From JBBRFH01 sp038224615 (lineage in GTDB: Bacteria > Planctomycetota > Phycisphaerae > Tepidisphaerales > Tepidisphaeraceae): a stretch of DNA of 6,593 nucleotides. The notes under the pieces were generated by a model. The model ran no database searches and was not told the DNA's origin. It worked only from the letters and a program-made list of their open reading frames with translations. Shown here one piece after another: positions 1-6,264 of this stretch. Within the stretch, counting starts at the first letter, position 1; every line of letters starts with the position of its first letter. The DNA lies in the NCBI GenBank assembly GCA_038224615.1, contig JBBRFH010000199.1, positions 1-6,593 on the forward strand. Reading direction: 5' to 3'. The translations under genes were made by a program, and so were the position numbers.

Positions 1-1026
1 CCCGTCCTCGCTCGGCGCGGCGTCGGCCTCGGCTTCAAGCTCAAATTCCAGGCCCAGATCAGGTTCGGGAGCTATTTCGGCAGCGAGTTCGAGAGGCACC
101 GGCGCGACGGGCATCACGGCGGGCGGCGCGGGCTTGGGAACCGCTTTCGGCGTCTCGACGACCTTCGGCGCGACCGCGGGCACATGCTTCGCCGCGGGCA
201 TCGGCCGCGCAGGTGGGGGCGCGGGGTCGACACCGATTTCGAGCAGATCGTCCAGATCGACCTCGGCGGCTTCGGCGGCGACAGGGGCGTCGATATCGCG
301 CGGCGTTTCGGTGAGCGCAATCGAATCGGCAAGCTCGATCGGGGCGCTGGAATCCGCAGCATCGGCGACAGGCCGAGCCCGCATCTCCGCAAGAACGTAC
401 GACAGCGTCGACGGGCCGATCTTCAGGTGCGCGTCGGGAAGCAGCGGTTCCTGGTGAACGGGCTTGCCGTCGAGCCATGTGCCGGTGCGCGACGACATGT
501 CCCGGATCTGTCGGCCGCCGTTGCATTCAAACGCGATCGCGTGAATGTTGCTGACGGTGTTGTCGTCCAGGCGCAGGTCGGCATTCTCGCGTCGGCCGAT
601 CACCAGCACGCGCTTGGCGATCGCCAGCGGGCGCTTCAGTGTCGAGACTTCGATTGCCGCCGGCGGAGCGATGAGCTGCCCATCGTCCGCGTCGCCTGGG
701 GTACAGGTGTACTTAAATTGGAATCGGCCGACCAGGACGTGGTCGCCGTCCTTGAGGTCGGCATCGACGACCGGCTTGCCGTTGACGATCGTGTGCGTCC
801 GGCTGCCGAGATCGTGGATGTAGCAGCCCCAGTCATTCTTGACGATGATGCAGTGGACTTTGGAGACCGTCGAGCTGTCCAGGTGGACGCGCACGGCGTC
901 CTTGCGCGATCCGAAGAGGGTCGCGGGACGCTTCAGCGAGATGGGCGGAGAGCCGGCGTGCGAACCCAATGGGATCAGCGCCGCCTCGCCCGCACCGCCG
1001 TTCTGTCGGGAGCTAGTCGAAGCCAT
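1..1026 (-). CDS. Protein with two FHA domains and an Ala/Pro/Glu-rich tail (partial, C-terminus beyond the left edge)
   Basis: The frame is open from an ATG at 1024-1026 to base 1, giving 342 residues with no stop, so the C-terminus is missing. FHA domains bind phosphothreonine peptides and usually serve Ser/Thr-kinase signalling or assembly of secretion and envelope complexes. FHA 1 (about residues 29-107) has G39, the SKVH motif (S55, H58), LGSRT (73-77) and N82-G83. FHA 2 (about 125-212) has IGRR (143-146), SNIH (S159, H162), MSSRTG (177-182) and D186-G187. Two departures stand out: FHA 1 has Ser at the position after Gly where the phosphate-binding Arg usually sits, and FHA 2 has Asp-Gly in place of Asn-Gly. 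From about residue 225 the chain is rich in Ala, Pro and Glu with acidic patches, which suggests a flexible linker to whatever follows. No membrane segment or kinase motif is visible. The Shine-Dalgarno sequence is weak. The family call is secure; the cellular role cannot be read from this fragment. Confidence 0.9.
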   Translation of the reverse strand, partial: MASTSSRQNGGAGEAALIPLGSHAGSPPISLKRPATLFGSRKDAVRVHLDSSTVSKVHCIIVKNDWGCYIHDLGSRTHTIVNGKPVVDADLKDGDHVLVGRFQFKYTCTPGDADDGQLIAPPAAIEVSTLKRPLAIAKRVLVIGRRENADLRLDDNTVSNIHAIAFECNGGRQIRDMSSRTGTWLDGKPVHQEPLLPDAHLKIGPSTLSYVLAEMRARPVADAADSSAPIELADSIALTETPRDIDAPVAAEAAEVDLDDLLEIGVDPAPPPARPMPAAKHVPAVAPKVVETPKAVPKPAPPAVMPVAPVPLELAAEIAPEPDLGLEFELEAEADAAPSEDG

Positions 1027-1344
1027 CACAGATACAACTCACGATCCTGCCAGACGCGATCGTCCGATTACGCTGGCGTGGAGCGCCAGTTTAACAGATC
1101 ATTCGACTTTTCAAGTCGGGAAAAACGACTAATAGCGGGCCTGAAGCGGTTATCGGGCCTGCCCGTTACCGCACGGATACGTTTGCCTCACGAAATCCGC
1201 GCCCCGGCTCAAAGTGTCGAATTTCGGTTAATTGTCAGCCCCCGCATTGCGTTTCGAGAACAATACCAGCCGCGAAGACGCAAGCGACGCTGCCGCGCGG
1301 ATCGTCGGGTGGGGGCGCGTGGCGCGGGGAATGCGGGAGACGTC
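1027..1344. other. Intergenic spacer upstream of the FHA gene, with small hairpins and a weak promoter candidate
   Basis: No coding sequence is supported here. The long plus-strand reading frame that crosses it is antisense to two clear genes. Read on the minus strand (upstream of the FHA gene), there is a TTGAAA (1109-1114) and a TAAACT (1088-1093) separated by 15 bases, which is a poor match in spacing and sequence for a housekeeping promoter. Two perfect short inverted repeats lie in the same stretch: CGACTT/AAGTCG with a 3-base loop (1104-1118), and CTGGCG/CGCCAG with a 5-base loop (1073-1089). The second would fall in the FHA leader if the candidate promoter is used. The part next to the isomerase stop (about 1200-1344) is GC-rich and shows no stem followed by a T-run, so I see no intrinsic terminator for that gene. 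Confidence 0.5.
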
Positions 1345-2181
1345 TTACGCGATCGGATGAAGGTGCTCGTACGCCGCTTTGGCCACGCCTGCGGCGGTCG
1401 TTTCATACGGATAGAGCTCGACGGTGACCCAATCCTGGTAGCCGATCTCGTCGAGCGCGCGGAAGATCGACTTGAAGTCCATCACCCCTTTGCCGGGAGT
1501 GAGGTGCTGGTGGACGTGATTGGCGCCGATGTCCTCGATGTGTACGTGGGCGACGTGGGTGCGGTGTTTGCGGATCACTTCAGCGGGGTCTTCGCCGACG
1601 CAGAAGAGGTGGCCGGTGTCGCAGTTCATCTTCACGATCGGCTCGTCGTTGAAGAACCGCTGTTTGAAATCGAGGCATTCCTGCGCGGTCTGGATGAGCA
1701 GCCCCGGCTCAGGCTCGATCGCGAGGATGACGTTGCAGGCCCGCGCGGTGTCGACGCACTTGGAGAGTGATTCTGCAAAACGGCGCTCTCCTTCGTCGCG
1801 GCTCATTCCGGTGCCGATGAGGGGTCCGCCGGGTTGGATGGAGAGCGTCTTGACGCCGAATTCGTGCGCCAGTTCGAGGGAGCGGTTGGTGTGGTCGATG
1901 CGGATCTGCAGGCGCGCGGGGTCGGCGGCGATCCAGGTGGGGTGGTAGGTGTCGCCGTGGACGAAGCAGGTGAAGGCGTTGACGTTGGAGACGATGAGCC
2001 CGAGATCGCCGAGCTGCTTGTGCGCATCGCGCCTTCGCGCGGCGTCAAACGTGGGTGGCCAGGCGTGGTGCAGGTCCGCCATCAGCTCGACGCCGCGGTA
2101 GCCGATGGCACCAATGGAGTCGATCGCCTCGGTGAGGGTGTTCTTCTTGAAGGCATTGGAGGAGAAGGCGAGCTTACGCAT
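1345..2181 (-). CDS. Sugar phosphate isomerase/epimerase family protein (xylose isomerase-like TIM barrel)
   Basis: The product has 278 residues, starts at ATG 2179-2181 and ends with TAA at 1345-1347. It has the AP-endonuclease 2/xylose-isomerase-like TIM-barrel pattern of the sugar phosphate isomerase/epimerase family, at the usual length of 270-290. The opening strand and helix read LAFSSNAF (4-11), then GYRGVELMAD (27-36). The four metal ligands expected for the family, by comparison with D-tagatose 3-epimerase and IolE, fit E156 (AIEPEPG), D188 with H191 nearby (NCDTGH), H214 (HVHIED) and E255 (TVELYPYE). Such enzymes isomerise or epimerise small sugars or keto-acids with a divalent metal in the cytosol. 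The substrate cannot be told from sequence alone. No signal peptide is visible. The gene is divergent from the PurM-like gene, and a TATAAT-like box lies just 10 bases before the start codon, so the message may be almost leaderless. There is no partner enzyme beside it to suggest a pathway. Confidence 0.9.
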   Translation of the reverse strand: MRKLAFSSNAFKKNTLTEAIDSIGAIGYRGVELMADLHHAWPPTFDAARRRDAHKQLGDLGLIVSNVNAFTCFVHGDTYHPTWIAADPARLQIRIDHTNRSLELAHEFGVKTLSIQPGGPLIGTGMSRDEGERRFAESLSKCVDTARACNVILAIEPEPGLLIQTAQECLDFKQRFFNDEPIVKMNCDTGHLFCVGEDPAEVIRKHRTHVAHVHIEDIGANHVHQHLTPGKGVMDFKSIFRALDEIGYQDWVTVELYPYETTAAGVAKAAYEHLHPIA

Positions 2182-2190
2182 GGCGTGTCA

Positions 2191-2219
2191 ATTATAAGGA
2201 ACTGAGCGCCGCCGGAAAG
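2191..2219 (-). promoter_or_regulatory. Candidate near-leaderless promoter of the isomerase gene
   Basis: On the minus strand a perfect TATAAT (2196 down to 2191) lies 9 bases upstream of the isomerase ATG. Exactly 17 bases further upstream is CTTTCC (2219 down to 2214), a poor -35 that matches TTGACA at only two positions. If this -10 box is used, transcription would start about 2-4 bases before the start codon, giving an almost leaderless mRNA. That fits the lack of any Shine-Dalgarno sequence. The perfect -10 box in a GC-rich spacer is the main support; the -35 is weak. Confidence 0.4.
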
Positions 2220-2244
2220 CCCACGGCAGTCCTGCCATGGGCTT
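2217..2244. repeat. 12-bp inverted repeat (hairpin) in the divergent spacer
   Basis: AAGCCCACGGCA (2217-2228) pairs with TGCCATGGGCTT (2233-2244) across a 4-base loop GTCC, with a single C-A mismatch (2224/2237), so 11 of 12 positions pair. It overlaps the upstream end of the candidate isomerase promoter. It cannot be a terminator for either neighbour, because both genes point away from it. It could be a two-fold-symmetric protein-binding site or the edge of a dispersed repeat. Confidence 0.6.
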
Positions 2245-2260
2245 GGCTTGATAGCGCAAC

Positions 2261-2339
2261 CGCGAATCTTCACGAATGGCACGAATGGAAAGGCCTTGGC
2301 ATTCGCGTCGGTGCATATCCGTGTCCCATCGGTGGCTAA
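2261..2339. repeat. Short-period (9-bp) repeat patch between divergent genes
   Basis: CACGAATGG occurs twice head to tail (2271-2279, 2280-2288), preceded by a degenerate unit CGCGAATCTT (2261-2270). After the small palindrome AAGGCCTT (2290-2297), units of the opposite orientation follow: CATTCG at 2300-2305, which pairs with CGAATG at 2282-2287, then diverged units reading GTGCATATCC and GTGTCCCATC. The patch therefore looks like a partly decayed foldback of short repeats. I recall similar repeats in intergenic regions of planctomycetes and related environmental bacteria, but copy number cannot be checked here. The spacer shows no credible gene. A convincing promoter for the rightward gene is not visible. 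Confidence 0.5.
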
Positions 2340-2393
2340 GTTCTCGTGTTGGTTGACCGCCCCCCACGCGCCGGAGGATACTCGCCTGGACAT

Positions 2394-3494
2394 ATGTCAC
2401 TGACCTACGAATCCGCGGGGGTGAACTACGACCGGCTCGACGCGTTCAAGCGCGCCTGCCAGCGCGAGGCGCGCACGACTGCGGGGCTGCTCGAAGCGCA
2501 CGGCTTCAAGGAAGTCGAGGCCTCGCGCGGGGACAGCGCGTACCTCATCGAGACCGAGCACGGCTATTTGGCGCACGTCGAAGAAGGGCTGGGCACGAAG
2601 AATCTGGTCGCCGACGCGATGGCGAAGCTGACGGGCAAGTGCTACTACGACGCCGTCGCGGTCGATACGGTCGCTACGATCGTCAATGATCTGATTACCT
2701 GCGGGGCGCTCCCGATCAGCGTCGCGATGCACGCTGCGGTCGGGGACAGCGAGTGGTTCGCGGACGAAGCGCGGGCGGCGGCGCTGGCGAGCGGGTTTGC
2801 GGCGGGATGCCGGACCGCCGGCGCGGTGTGGGGCGGCGGGGAGACGCCGACCCTGCGCGGCATCGTCGAGCCGCACGCCATCGTCCTGGCTGGCAGCGCC
2901 GTCGGGCAAATCGCGCCCAAGGCCAATCGCATTACCGGCGCCGTGCGCGCAGGCGACGCGATCGTCTTCCTCGCCTCCTCCGGCATTCAGACCAACGGCC
3001 TCACGCTCTGTCGCAAACTTGCCGAGCAGGTCGAAGGCGGATACCTCGCGAAGCTGTCGGATGGGCGGTCGTATGGCGAGGCGTTGCTCGATCCGTCGAT
3101 CATCTATGTCGATTTTGTGCGGGCCGCACAGAAGGCACAGATTCCGCTCAACTACGTCGCCCATGTCACGGGTCACGGGTGGCGCAAACTGATGCGACTG
3201 GCGGAGAATTTCGTCTACCGCATCGACACCGTGCGTCCGCCGCAGCCGGTGTTCGACTTCATCGCGCAGTACGCCAAGCTCGACGCCACCGAGATGTACG
3301 GCACGTTCAACATGGGCGTCGGCTTCGCGGCGTACGTCCCCGCGACGCAGGCGGATGCAGTCGTTGCGCTCGCGAACGGGCTTGGGCACACCGCCTGGCG
3401 CGCGGGAACGGTGCTGAAGCAGGGAGACCGCAAAGCCGTCGAGATTCCGTCCCTGGGGATCGTGTACGATGCGGAGTCGTTGCAGTTGCGCTGA
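2394..3494 (+). CDS. PurM-family protein: phosphoribosylformylglycinamidine cyclo-ligase (AIR synthetase) or close paralogue
   Basis: PurM makes aminoimidazole ribotide from FGAM and ATP, the fifth step of purine synthesis, as a cytosolic dimer. The product has 366 residues, against about 345 in E. coli. The PurM landmarks are in order: YESAGVNYDRLD (5-16), GLGTK (65-69), VNDL (97-100), GGGET (147-151), the SSGI-TNG motif (195-202), LLDPSIIYV (231-239), HVTGHGW (257-263) and EMYGTFNMGVG (300-310). Several positions are not canonical: the usual DGVGTK is EGLGTK with Glu at 64, SSG-HxNG has Gln at 199, and HITGGG is HVTGHG. The whole chain resembles a divergent PurM branch that I recall from other environmental bacteria, so a specialised paralogue is possible and I give no symbol. 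The ATG at 2394 fits the family N-terminus. An in-frame GTG at 2346 would add 16 unrelated residues. A GGAGGA at 2373-2378 lies 15 bases before the ATG, rather far for a ribosome-binding site. The gene stands alone, divergent from the isomerase and convergent with the GT-C gene. Confidence 0.85.
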   Translation: MSLTYESAGVNYDRLDAFKRACQREARTTAGLLEAHGFKEVEASRGDSAYLIETEHGYLAHVEEGLGTKNLVADAMAKLTGKCYYDAVAVDTVATIVNDLITCGALPISVAMHAAVGDSEWFADEARAAALASGFAAGCRTAGAVWGGGETPTLRGIVEPHAIVLAGSAVGQIAPKANRITGAVRAGDAIVFLASSGIQTNGLTLCRKLAEQVEGGYLAKLSDGRSYGEALLDPSIIYVDFVRAAQKAQIPLNYVAHVTGHGWRKLMRLAENFVYRIDTVRPPQPVFDFIAQYAKLDATEMYGTFNMGVGFAAYVPATQADAVVALANGLGHTAWRAGTVLKQGDRKAVEIPSLGIVYDAESLQLR

Positions 3495-3847
3495 TTTTCC
3501 TCGCCGCTGAAGCGGCAAGGCGTCGGGGTGTATTGCATACTGCGTTTATGAAAGTGTGCGGGTGTTGATGTCCGACCGATTCCGCATCGGCCTCGAGCAA
3601 GAGTGCCAGGTCGTGGCGTTCTTCTGGACAATTCGAACCGCGAAGAAGCGATGAGCGCGACGACAAACGCGAAGAAATACAGGAACCACAGATTGCACAG
3701 ATTTCACAGATGGGCTTCTTCTGTATCTGCGTAATCTGCGTAATCCGCGGTTCCTCCTGCATTGCTTCGCGTTTTCCTTCGCGCTCATCGCTTCTTCGCG
3801 GTTCGCATTGGATTCTGCGCGCATATTCCCCACCGGAAACGCCTGAT
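3495..3847. other. Convergent intergenic region holding a large palindrome; no supported gene
   Basis: This stretch lies between the stops of the PurM-like gene (plus) and the GT-C gene (minus). Its right half is a long foldback element (listed separately). Near the left end, GCCGC/GCGGC with a TGAA loop, plus an outer CCT/AGG (3499-3520), forms a short stem but has no T-run after it on either strand, so it is only a doubtful terminator. The middle holds two tiny overlapping plus-strand reading frames: 6 codons from 3548 (MKVCGC) and 28 codons from 3568 (starting MSDRFRIG, ending TAKKR). The second has coding-like third positions but no visible ribosome-binding site. Confidence 0.5.
3629..3810. 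repeat. 182-base foldback element: long inverted repeat with 9-bp tandem units at its centre
   Basis: The outer arms, 3634-3660 and 3779-3805, are perfect 27-bp inverted copies (starting CGAACCGCGAAGAAGCG). CAAT at 3629-3632 also pairs with ATTG at 3807-3810. Inward, the complementarity continues imperfectly through AAACGCGAAG, CAGGA and AACC, with a 3-base insertion in the right arm. It ends at CAGAT (3707-3711) and ATCTG (3725-3729) around a 13-base loop. The inner arms are tandem 9-mers: CACAGATTG, CACAGATTT, CACAGATGG (3687-3713) on the left, and ATCTGCGTA twice plus ATCCGCGGT (3725-3751) on the right. No transposase, terminal target duplication or gene is visible inside. It sits between convergent genes, so it could stop transcription from both sides. 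Whether it is a dispersed family or a non-autonomous mobile element must be judged from the rest of the genome. Confidence 0.85.
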
Positions 3848-5470
3848 CTAATGCGTCGAGCGCGCGAACCTCAAGCGCTCAGCAATTCGTTTGACGTTGG
3901 GGTGATCGGGCGCAAGCCTTTTTGCTTCGTCGGCAAACCGCTGCGCTTGCTGGGTTCGGTTGGCGTCGAGGAACGCGTCGGCCGCCTGCCAGCGCGGGCG
4001 GGCGGTCCTCGGGTCGCCGGCGCCGTACACGGCGTCGAACGCGGCGCCGAGGCGATGGAAGTACGCTTCGGCGGCCGGCGCGTCACCGTCGCGCAGCGCC
4101 ATGAGACCGAGCGCGCGAAGCGCGACCGGCTCCGATGGGTCGATCGCGATGCTGCTTAGCAGATGGGCCCGCTCGCCGGCGTCGTCGCGGCGCAGAGAGG
4201 CTTGGTTGGCGAGATTGTTGTGCGCGACGGTGCTTCGGTCATTGGCCGAAAGCGCGTGGGTCATCAGCGACATCTCATCTTGCCAGACGAAGGTCTGTAC
4301 AAACGACCGCGCGCCGAGCAAACCGACCCACATGAGCATGATCGGCGTCACACGTGGATACCGGCTGACGACCACGCCCGCGAGCAGCGCCGGGCCCAGC
4401 ATCGCGAGGTACAGATAGTGATCGGCGACGGTCGAGACTTCCTGAAAGTCGAACCGCATCAGTCCCAGCACCGGCAACGGCGCCAGCACAAAAATCCACG
4501 CCGCACACCAGATCGGCGACACGCGCCACACGCGGGCGAGCCATGCGATTGCGATTAGCGCGATTGCGACAAGAATCCATGTGTACCCGATCGCCCCGCT
4601 GGCGATGACCTCGGCGGGCTTGCGGCCGTAGTCGATGGTGAGCGTGATGGGAATAAACACTTTCGCGATATAAAACGCCAGCGAATCGAGCGCGATCAGA
4701 GGCCTGGCCCACAGCGGCGCCGGCGCGGCAGGGGCGATCTGTACGATACGGGCAATGATCGCGATCGGCACCGCGAGCAAGACCAGCGGCGCGACGCGTG
4801 CCAGCGACGCCCGCCAATCCCGCCGCACCGCGAGCACGTCGATCGCCAGCAGCAGCAGCGGCGCCACCATCGCCGACGGCTTGGCGAGCATCGCCAGCAC
4901 GAACAGCAGAATCGCCAGCATTCGACGGCGGCGCGTGAGAGGCTCATCGCAATAGACATAGAGACAGCCGATCGCCAGGCAGCCCGCGAGGACGTCCTTC
5001 AATCCGCTGATCCACGCAACGCTTTCGACCTGCACCGGGTGCAGCGCAAACAGCATCGCCCCGACCAGCGCGGCGCGCCGATGTTTAAGCAACCGATCCA
5101 GCAGCCGAAATGCCAGCAGCGCCGCGATCCCGTGTACGAGCACGTTCGCCGCGTGATACCAGAGCGGGTTAAGCGCGATCCCAACTTCATCCGGCGATAC
5201 CCGAGCCACTATCGCGAGCAGCGCCCACACCGTATAGGTCAGCGGGATGTAGATACTCGCGGTCGAGTGCGTCCAGTTGTAGGCAATGCCGGACCACGTC
5301 ACAGTGGGATTCAGCGACGGGTTGTGATGCACCGTATGCGCGTCGTCCCACCACACGAAATCGCACATCACGAGCCGGCCGAAGACGAGGATGACCGCAA
5401 TCGCCAGGATGAGTTGGCAGCGCGCCGGCGCCGGCGAGCGTGCGGGGTTTGACGCGCCGGCGTCGCTCAC
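3848..5470 (-). CDS. Multi-pass GT-C-type glycosyltransferase-like membrane protein with C-terminal TPR region
   Basis: The product has 540 residues from a GTG at 5468-5470, whose first bases overlap the pgeF stop (GTGA). A TTG six bases upstream (5474-5476) is possible but less likely. About eleven hydrophobic segments fill residues 17-392, roughly 17-36, 73-90, 103-126, 157-174, 183-211, 226-245, 258-277, 293-313, 317-338, 351-369 and 374-392. The pattern fits the GT-C/TMTC-like family of lipid-linked sugar transferases with TPR tails. Its marks are an acidic pair in the first outer loop (WWDD, 40-43), HPVQVESVAWISGLKDVLA (144-162), AKPS (196-199) and ADHYLYLAMLG (349-359). Residues about 410-540 are soluble, helical and Ala-rich, with TPR-like spacing (HNNLANQASLRRDDAGERA; AIDPSEPVALRALGLMAL; RLAPDHPN). 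The likely role is transfer of sugar from a polyprenyl-phosphate carrier to a protein or glycan outside the membrane; donor and acceptor are unknown. It is translationally coupled to pgeF. Activity is inferred only from family resemblance. Confidence 0.82.
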   Translation of the reverse strand: MSDAGASNPARSPAPARCQLILAIAVILVFGRLVMCDFVWWDDAHTVHHNPSLNPTVTWSGIAYNWTHSTASIYIPLTYTVWALLAIVARVSPDEVGIALNPLWYHAANVLVHGIAALLAFRLLDRLLKHRRAALVGAMLFALHPVQVESVAWISGLKDVLAGCLAIGCLYVYCDEPLTRRRRMLAILLFVLAMLAKPSAMVAPLLLLAIDVLAVRRDWRASLARVAPLVLLAVPIAIIARIVQIAPAAPAPLWARPLIALDSLAFYIAKVFIPITLTIDYGRKPAEVIASGAIGYTWILVAIALIAIAWLARVWRVSPIWCAAWIFVLAPLPVLGLMRFDFQEVSTVADHYLYLAMLGPALLAGVVVSRYPRVTPIMLMWVGLLGARSFVQTFVWQDEMSLMTHALSANDRSTVAHNNLANQASLRRDDAGERAHLLSSIAIDPSEPVALRALGLMALRDGDAPAAEAYFHRLGAAFDAVYGAGDPRTARPRWQAADAFLDANRTQQAQRFADEAKRLAPDHPNVKRIAERLRFARSTH

Positions 5471-6264
5471 GCGCAAGCCCCGATCACCGCCGCCATCCGC
5501 CCGCTGACGCCGTTGTCGCGGCGGTGGGAGAAAAACTCATCGGCGTGTGCAAATGTGCAAAGGTCGGTGGTGTCGATGCGTGATTCGGGGATGCCCAGGT
5601 CGCGCAGTTGCAGGATCAGGGCACGCTGGAGATCGACGTGGGGCTTGGTTCGGCGCTGTTGAATCAGCACGGCCTCGACGGGGAACTGCTCGGCGACATC
5701 GGCGTCGACTTCAAAATTCGCGGCGCTGATGTGCGGGCCGATCGCCACGACGACGGGCGTGCCGTGGAAGCACTCGAGCGCGTGTGCGACAATTTTCGCG
5801 ACCGCGCCGCGCCACCCCGCGTGAACGGCGGCGACGCGGGTGCCGTCGTCGCTGGCGATCAATATCGGCACACAGTCGGCGGTGCGGACGCTGAGCAGGC
5901 GTGTCGGGTCTGTCGAAACAATCCCGTCGGCTTTGCCGATTTCCTCGCCGCCGTGGATGGTGTCGGTGACGGGGGAAGTCGCCGGGTCGAGTACGCAGGC
6001 GCCATGGACCTGGTGGGCGAAGACGCGCCGGCGCGCTTCGCAGCCGATCGCGGCGTGGAGCAGGCGGTAGTTGGCGCGGATATTATCGGCCGTGTCCTGT
6101 TGCGGGATTCCGTTGGGGTTGCCCAGGTTCAGCGACGCGAACAGCCCTTCGCTGACCCCGCCGATCCGGGTTGAGAACGCGTGCGGCACGCCCGCCGCCC
6201 GGAGCAGGGGGGATTGGTAGATCACCACGCCGTTTTCTGCCTGCACACGCTCGATCAATGCCAT
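5467..6264 (-). CDS. pgeF: Peptidoglycan editing factor PgeF / purine nucleoside phosphorylase (LACC1/YfiH family)
   Basis: The product has 265 residues from ATG 6262-6264, near the usual length for the family. An in-frame TTG at 6298-6300 would add 12 poorly conserved residues and is not preferred. Family landmarks run throughout: GVPHAFSTRIGGVSEG (25-40), SLNLG (44-48), QVHG (85-88), KADGIVS (111-117), RTADCVPILI (127-136), AVHAGWRG (146-153), IGPHI (175-179) and, near the end, DLCTF with FFSHRRDNGVSGRMAAVIG (244-262). H87, C131 and H148 match the metal-binding catalytic trio of E. coli YfiH (H71, C107, H124); the C-to-H spacing of 17 is identical, while the H-to-C stretch is 8 residues longer. 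Members phosphorolyse adenosine, inosine and methylthioadenosine in the cytosol; in E. coli the protein also keeps wrong amino acids out of peptidoglycan precursors. It is the first gene of a pair with the GT-C gene downstream. No clear ribosome-binding site is seen. Confidence 0.95.
   Translation of the reverse strand: MALIERVQAENGVVIYQSPLLRAAGVPHAFSTRIGGVSEGLFASLNLGNPNGIPQQDTADNIRANYRLLHAAIGCEARRRVFAHQVHGACVLDPATSPVTDTIHGGEEIGKADGIVSTDPTRLLSVRTADCVPILIASDDGTRVAAVHAGWRGAVAKIVAHALECFHGTPVVVAIGPHISAANFEVDADVAEQFPVEAVLIQQRRTKPHVDLQRALILQLRDLGIPESRIDTTDLCTFAHADEFFSHRRDNGVSGRMAAVIGACA

Noticed and set aside
184..1770. 528-codon open frame on the plus strand
   Set aside because: It is antisense to the FHA gene and part of the isomerase gene and runs through the spacer. 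The product is Arg/Asp/Val-rich with no family resemblance, as expected for a shadow in GC-rich DNA.
2346..2393. N-terminal extension of the PurM-like gene from an in-frame GTG
   Set aside because: The 16 extra residues do not resemble any PurM N-terminus, and they include the GGAGGA that is the likely ribosome-binding site.
2397..3518. 373-codon open frame on the minus strand
   Set aside because: Exact antisense of the PurM-like gene, whose protein has clear family motifs.
3499..3520. Hairpin just after the PurM-like stop as an intrinsic terminator
   Set aside because: The stem is short, interrupted by a mismatch and not followed by a T-run on either strand.
3687..3751. Possible CRISPR array
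   Set aside because: The units are 9 bases with no spacers between them, and they occur as an inverted pair; no cas gene is nearby.
3307..3762. 151-codon minus-strand frame across the end of the PurM-like gene and the palindrome
   Set aside because: Half is antisense to PurM and the rest is a translation of the repeat arms (period-9 repeats stay open in frame); no coding evidence.
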